Origin: Enterobacterales bacterium
GTDB taxonomy: Bacteria; Pseudomonadota; Gammaproteobacteria; Enterobacterales; Succinivibrionaceae
Assembly: GCA_900768635.1 (NCBI GenBank)
Contig: CAAGDP010000094.1
Coordinates: 1 to 16,922 of the forward strand
DNA length: 16,922 nt
Direction: 5' to 3'
Shown: positions 14,493 through 16,922 of the stretch, piece by piece
Numbering within the stretch: position 1 is the stretch's first letter
Layout of the letters: each line of letters begins with the position of its first letter
The notes under the pieces: model-generated
Seen by the model: only the letters and a program-made list of their open reading frames with translations
Told to the model about the DNA's origin: nothing
Databases searched by the model: none
Translations under genes and position numbers: made by a program

Positions 14493-15077
14493 ATGGCTAA
14501 GGGATTTTCAAGATTTGGAAAGTTTGCATTGCTTAACTGGGTGATGCTCTGGTTAATTCTGATAAATTTTATGATAGTAATGATGCCATCCGGATTGCTG
14601 GGAGAAAGTCTGGATAAATATATAAGTGCGCATAACTATGTATGGTATTCTGCTCTGATTATTGGTATCTCATATTTTTTAAGCCATGGGATTATCATCC
14701 TCTGTACAATCTTTTTCGAGGAGGCATACAGTAAATCAAAATCAGATCATCTTAAAAGTATGGTTGGCTGTCTGGATTTTACTGAGAAAGCAGTTCTTCG
14801 GGAATTTGTATTACAGCGCAGAAGTGTGATAAATCTTCCTGTTACTGAACCTGCCGTGCGTAATCTTCTTAACGCCGGAATTTTGACATATGCATATGGA
14901 ACACCGGCGGCAGCAGATGATAATGTTATCAAGGCAATGATGATTTCTCTAGAAGCCCGTCCGTTTATTACTTACCGTATTCTTGGGCTGAGCAAGGCAG
15001 GAATGAGTGAGGAGCAGATTGAGCAGATCCTGAATGAACGTCCGAAATTTGCAGCCAAGAGTTTATCCCGCTCCTGA
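14493..15077 (+). CDS. Superinfection-exclusion B (SieB)-like inner-membrane protein
   Basis: The protein has 194 residues from ATG 14493. A longer frame begins at 14397, but the sigma-54 promoter lies inside those extra codons, and GGAGGG (14477-14482) precedes 14493 by ten bases. Two hydrophobic segments at about 11-31 and 49-74 suggest a two-helix inner-membrane anchor. A soluble C-terminal part follows. It contains LDFTEKAVLREFVLQ (94-108), then LPVTEPAVRNLLNAGIL (115-131), a pattern I recall from SieB-family proteins. SieB of phage P22 aborts superinfecting phages, but chromosomal relatives have no clear role and no phage genes are nearby. The family call is from memory. It could instead be a generic two-TM stress protein. 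Confidence 0.6.
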   Translation: MAKGFSRFGKFALLNWVMLWLILINFMIVMMPSGLLGESLDKYISAHNYVWYSALIIGISYFLSHGIIILCTIFFEEAYSKSKSDHLKSMVGCLDFTEKAVLREFVLQRRSVINLPVTEPAVRNLLNAGILTYAYGTPAAADDNVIKAMMISLEARPFITYRILGLSKAGMSEEQIEQILNERPKFAAKSLSRS

Positions 15078-15101
15078 TTACCGGAATTCAGCATACCTGA
15101 G

Positions 15102-15144
15102 ACACCTTCAGAAGTATTCCTACGGCTGAGGGTGTTTTTATTTT
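15102..15144 (+). terminator. Terminator after the SieB-like gene
   Basis: A 10-bp stem (15102-15111 with 15126-15135, one G-U pair) and a 14-base loop are followed by a run TTTTTATTTT ending at 15144. It lies 24 bases after the stop codon. Confidence 0.8.
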
Positions 15145-15293
15145 GCAGGAGAGAGAATTACAGGTGTGAAATGCTGTGGTAATTGTACTGCTCCGGTGAG
15201 GATTTTGTTTCCCAGTTAAATTTGATTATCCCGAAATGTGCGGACGGTCATAGGGATCAAGGAAAAACCAAGCACCGGATCCTGCAAAAGGGT

Positions 15294-15299
15294 TATAAT
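15294..15299 (+). promoter_or_regulatory. TATAAT box directly before the lipoprotein gene
   Basis: A perfect TATAAT lies only six bases before the ATG at 15306, so a start 6-7 bases downstream would fall on the ATG itself and give a leaderless mRNA. No convincing -35 is seen at 16-18 bases, and the box may be chance. Confidence 0.3.
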
Positions 15300-15305
15300 C
15301 CGAAT

Positions 15306-15875
15306 ATGAAAAATTTTGGCCTTTTGTTGATTATGAGTGCTTCTTTATGCACCGGATGTACTGTAAGTCAGCCATCTAACATAAACAACTTATGCTCCAT
15401 TTTTCAGGAAAAATCCTCCTGGTATGACGATGCTAGGGATGCAAATGAAAAGTGGGGAACTCCTATTCATGTTATGATGGCTATTATGCGTCAGGAATCA
15501 GGATTTGTGGCAGATGCCAAGCCTCCTATGGAGTATTTTCTGTTTATTCCTATTGGAAGGCCAAGCAGCGCTTACGGTTATCCTCAGGCTCAGGATCCGG
15601 TATGGAAGGAATATAAGGAGCAGGCCGGTGGCTGGTTTGCTTCCCGGGATAATTTTGCCGATGCCATTGATTTTATTGGTTGGTACACCTATCAGTCCCA
15701 GAAACGAAATGGAACCTCAAAATGGGACGCATATAATCAGTATCTTAATTATCATGAAGGATGGGGAGGTTTTAAGCGCAATTCTCATCGTAATAAGCCC
15801 TGGCTGCTTAAGGTTGCCAAAAAGGTTGCCAACAGGGCATCAGTATATTCTGTTCAGTTAAAGCAATGTGATTTG
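15306..15875 (+). CDS. Transglycosylase SLT-like lipoprotein
   Basis: The protein has 189 to 190 residues. The frame is open from a TTG at 15183, but ATG 15306 is chosen because it begins a lipoprotein signal (MKNFGLLLIM, hydrophobic core, then LCTGC with Cys18 to be lipidated). The lipobox is slightly unusual, with Cys rather than Leu at -3. The mature part has a lysozyme-like fold. The putative catalytic Glu64 lies in MRQESGF, followed by SSAYGYPQAQDPVW (87-100), FADAIDFIGWY (117-127) and YLNYHEGWGGFKR (146-158). This matches a gammaproteobacterial lipoprotein family annotated as SLT-domain transglycosylase, expected to cleave or bind peptidoglycan at the outer membrane. The TAA stop codon follows at 15876-15878. 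luxS begins 15 bases later, so co-transcription is likely. Activity on murein is inferred, not shown. Confidence 0.8.
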
Positions 15876-15893
15876 TAATATTAGGAGATAAAT

Positions 15894-16403
15894 ATGCCAG
15901 TTGTTGAAAGTTTTTCTGTTGATCATACCAAAATGAAAGCCCCGGCAGTTCGTTTATCAAAGAGGATGCAGACTCCCAAGGGAGATGTTATTACTGTTTT
16001 TGATCTGAGATTCTGTCAGCCGAATGTGGCCATGCTACCGGAAAAGGGATTGCATACTTTGGAACATCTTATGTCTGGATTTATGAGACAGCATTTACTT
16101 CCGGCAAAAGGCGAGATTATTGATATATCACCTATGGGATGCAGAACCGGCTTCTATATGTCTGTTATTGGTGAACCTACAGAGGAAGATATTGTGGCTG
16201 CCTGGAAGGCATCTATGTACAGTATCAATGCTGTTAAAGACCTTAATGATGTTCCGGGAATTAACAAATATCAGTGTGGATCTTTCCGTTTTCATTCTCT
16301 CCAGGAGGCTCATGATATTGCTACCGCAGTTTTATCAGTAGGTATTGCCGTAAATAATAATGAAGATCTGAAGCTTGATGATACAATTATCAAGAACAGC
16401 TGA
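15894..16403 (+). CDS. luxS: S-ribosylhomocysteine lyase (AI-2 synthesis)
   Basis: The protein has 169 residues (171 in E. coli). LuxS cleaves S-ribosylhomocysteine to homocysteine and DPD, the precursor of autoinducer-2, in the activated methyl cycle. The metal-binding residues are all visible: His54 and His58 in HTLEH, with general base Glu57, and Cys128 in YQCGS. The catalytic Cys83 lies in SPMGCRTGFYMS. The N-terminus PVVESFSVDHTKMKAPAVR and FDLRFCQPN are family signatures. AGGAG at 15883-15887 is six bases before the ATG. The gene lies between the lipoprotein and rraB with gaps of 15 and 10 bases, so the three form one likely transcript. Confidence 0.97.
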   Translation: MPVVESFSVDHTKMKAPAVRLSKRMQTPKGDVITVFDLRFCQPNVAMLPEKGLHTLEHLMSGFMRQHLLPAKGEIIDISPMGCRTGFYMSVIGEPTEEDIVAAWKASMYSINAVKDLNDVPGINKYQCGSFRFHSLQEAHDIATAVLSVGIAVNNNEDLKLDDTIIKNS

Positions 16404-16413
16404 TGGAGAATAT

Positions 16414-16800
16414 ATGGCTCTGATAGATGATCTTCAGAAGGAAACAGAACGCACCATTAAGGAAATGACTGCTGACGGACTTGATATGACCGAGTCCTAT
16501 GCAGTTGAGCATCATTTTGCTTCCTATGATTTCAAAATGCTGGAAAAAATGGCTGTTGATCTTTTCGGTCTCGGTTATGATGTAACAGATGCTGATGTTC
16601 TGCGGGATGAAAGAAATAAGGAAGTATACTGCTTTGATGCCATCAGCGATATGGTAATTACCCAGGAAAGTATGCTGGAAGCTCAGCAGAAGTTTCTTCC
16701 ACTCCTTGCCAAATATCATGTGATGTATGATGGTTGGGGTGTATCCTTTGACGATGGTGAAGAGGAAAGTGAAGATACTGATAATGTTAATGTAGAATAA
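16414..16800 (+). CDS. rraB: Ribonuclease E inhibitor RraB
   Basis: The protein has 128 residues from ATG 16414 (138 in E. coli). This start is chosen over an upstream in-frame ATG at 16375, inside luxS, because GGAG (16405-16408) lies five bases before it and MALIDDLQKETERTIKEM aligns with the RraB N-terminus. Conserved blocks are YAVEHHFASYDFKMLEKMAVDLFGLGY, the VTDAD segment, and YDGWGVSFDD near the end. The last part is strongly acidic, as in the family. RraB binds RNase E and changes degradosome composition and mRNA decay. It follows luxS by 10 bases. No clear terminator is seen in the remaining 122 bases. Confidence 0.92.
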   Translation: MALIDDLQKETERTIKEMTADGLDMTESYAVEHHFASYDFKMLEKMAVDLFGLGYDVTDADVLRDERNKEVYCFDAISDMVITQESMLEAQQKFLPLLAKYHVMYDGWGVSFDDGEEESEDTDNVNVE

Positions 16801-16922
16801 TTCGAGTCTTCTGCACTAAAGGTGGGTAAAGAATCCAGACTTGCATACTGATACACCCTGAGTAAATAAAGAATGAAAGCCATTGCTTTTCCTGTAAAAT
16901 TGATATCGACAAAAAATCAATA

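Noticed and set aside
14465..14500. 11-codon upstream open frame overlapping the start of the SieB-like gene
   Set aside because: No ribosome site precedes its ATG, and it is short enough to occur by chance.
16874..16922. Open frame starting MKAIAFPVK and running off the window end
   Set aside because: Only 16 codons are visible, there is no good ribosome site, and nothing identifies it; it may be a gene start but cannot be supported.

Overview
The window looks like chromosomal DNA of a gammaproteobacterium. RpoB, RpoC, L11, L1, L10, L7/L12, GlnB, LuxS, RraB, RidA and TusBCD all read as close relatives of the E. coli proteins, and RpoB and RpoC carry the lineage-specific insertions seen in E. 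coli. The moderately AT-rich sequence, together with an AAA-ATPase/PD-(D/E)XK gene of a type common in gut anaerobes, suggests the Succinivibrionaceae. That placement is an inference from recall, not a search result.

Layout. Positions 1-805 hold the 3' end of an AAA-ATPase-like/PDDEXK_9 gene. A 388-base spacer follows with a terminator-like hairpin, a promoter and an L1-type leader. Positions 1194-12216 are the rplK-rplA-rplJ-rplL-rpoB-rpoC transcription unit, with an L10-type leader before rplJ, an attenuator-like terminator between rplL and rpoB, and a strong terminator after rpoC. Then come ridA (12277-12660), a second terminator, and tusD-tusC-tusB (12717-13707) with overlapping stop and start codons. 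A largely reverse-strand terminator separates tusB from convergent glnB (13782-14120, minus). A 372-base divergent region leads to a SieB-like two-helix membrane protein gene (14493-15077), which has a canonical sigma-54 (-24/-12) promoter. After a terminator, a lysozyme-fold (transglycosylase SLT-like) lipoprotein gene, luxS and rraB form a tight cluster (15306-16800).

How the genes work together. The first block makes the L1 stalk, the L10-L12 stalk and the two large RNA polymerase subunits, with translational feedback expected at the L1 and L10 leaders. tusDCB relay sulfur for the 2-thiolation of tRNA wobble uridine. glnB encodes the PII nitrogen sensor, so a sigma-54 promoter just upstream of it in the divergent direction is suggestive. 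luxS makes the AI-2 precursor and recycles S-ribosylhomocysteine, and rraB inhibits RNase E.

Most notable points: the sigma-54 promoter and possible operator elements between glnB and the SieB-like gene; a 26-residue insertion in RpoC relative to E. coli; rplK without secE-nusG upstream; a terminator hairpin ending 10 bases before tusD; and the rpoC-ridA-tusDCB-glnB gene order. I saw no CRISPR array, tRNA, rRNA, insertion sequence or phage module.
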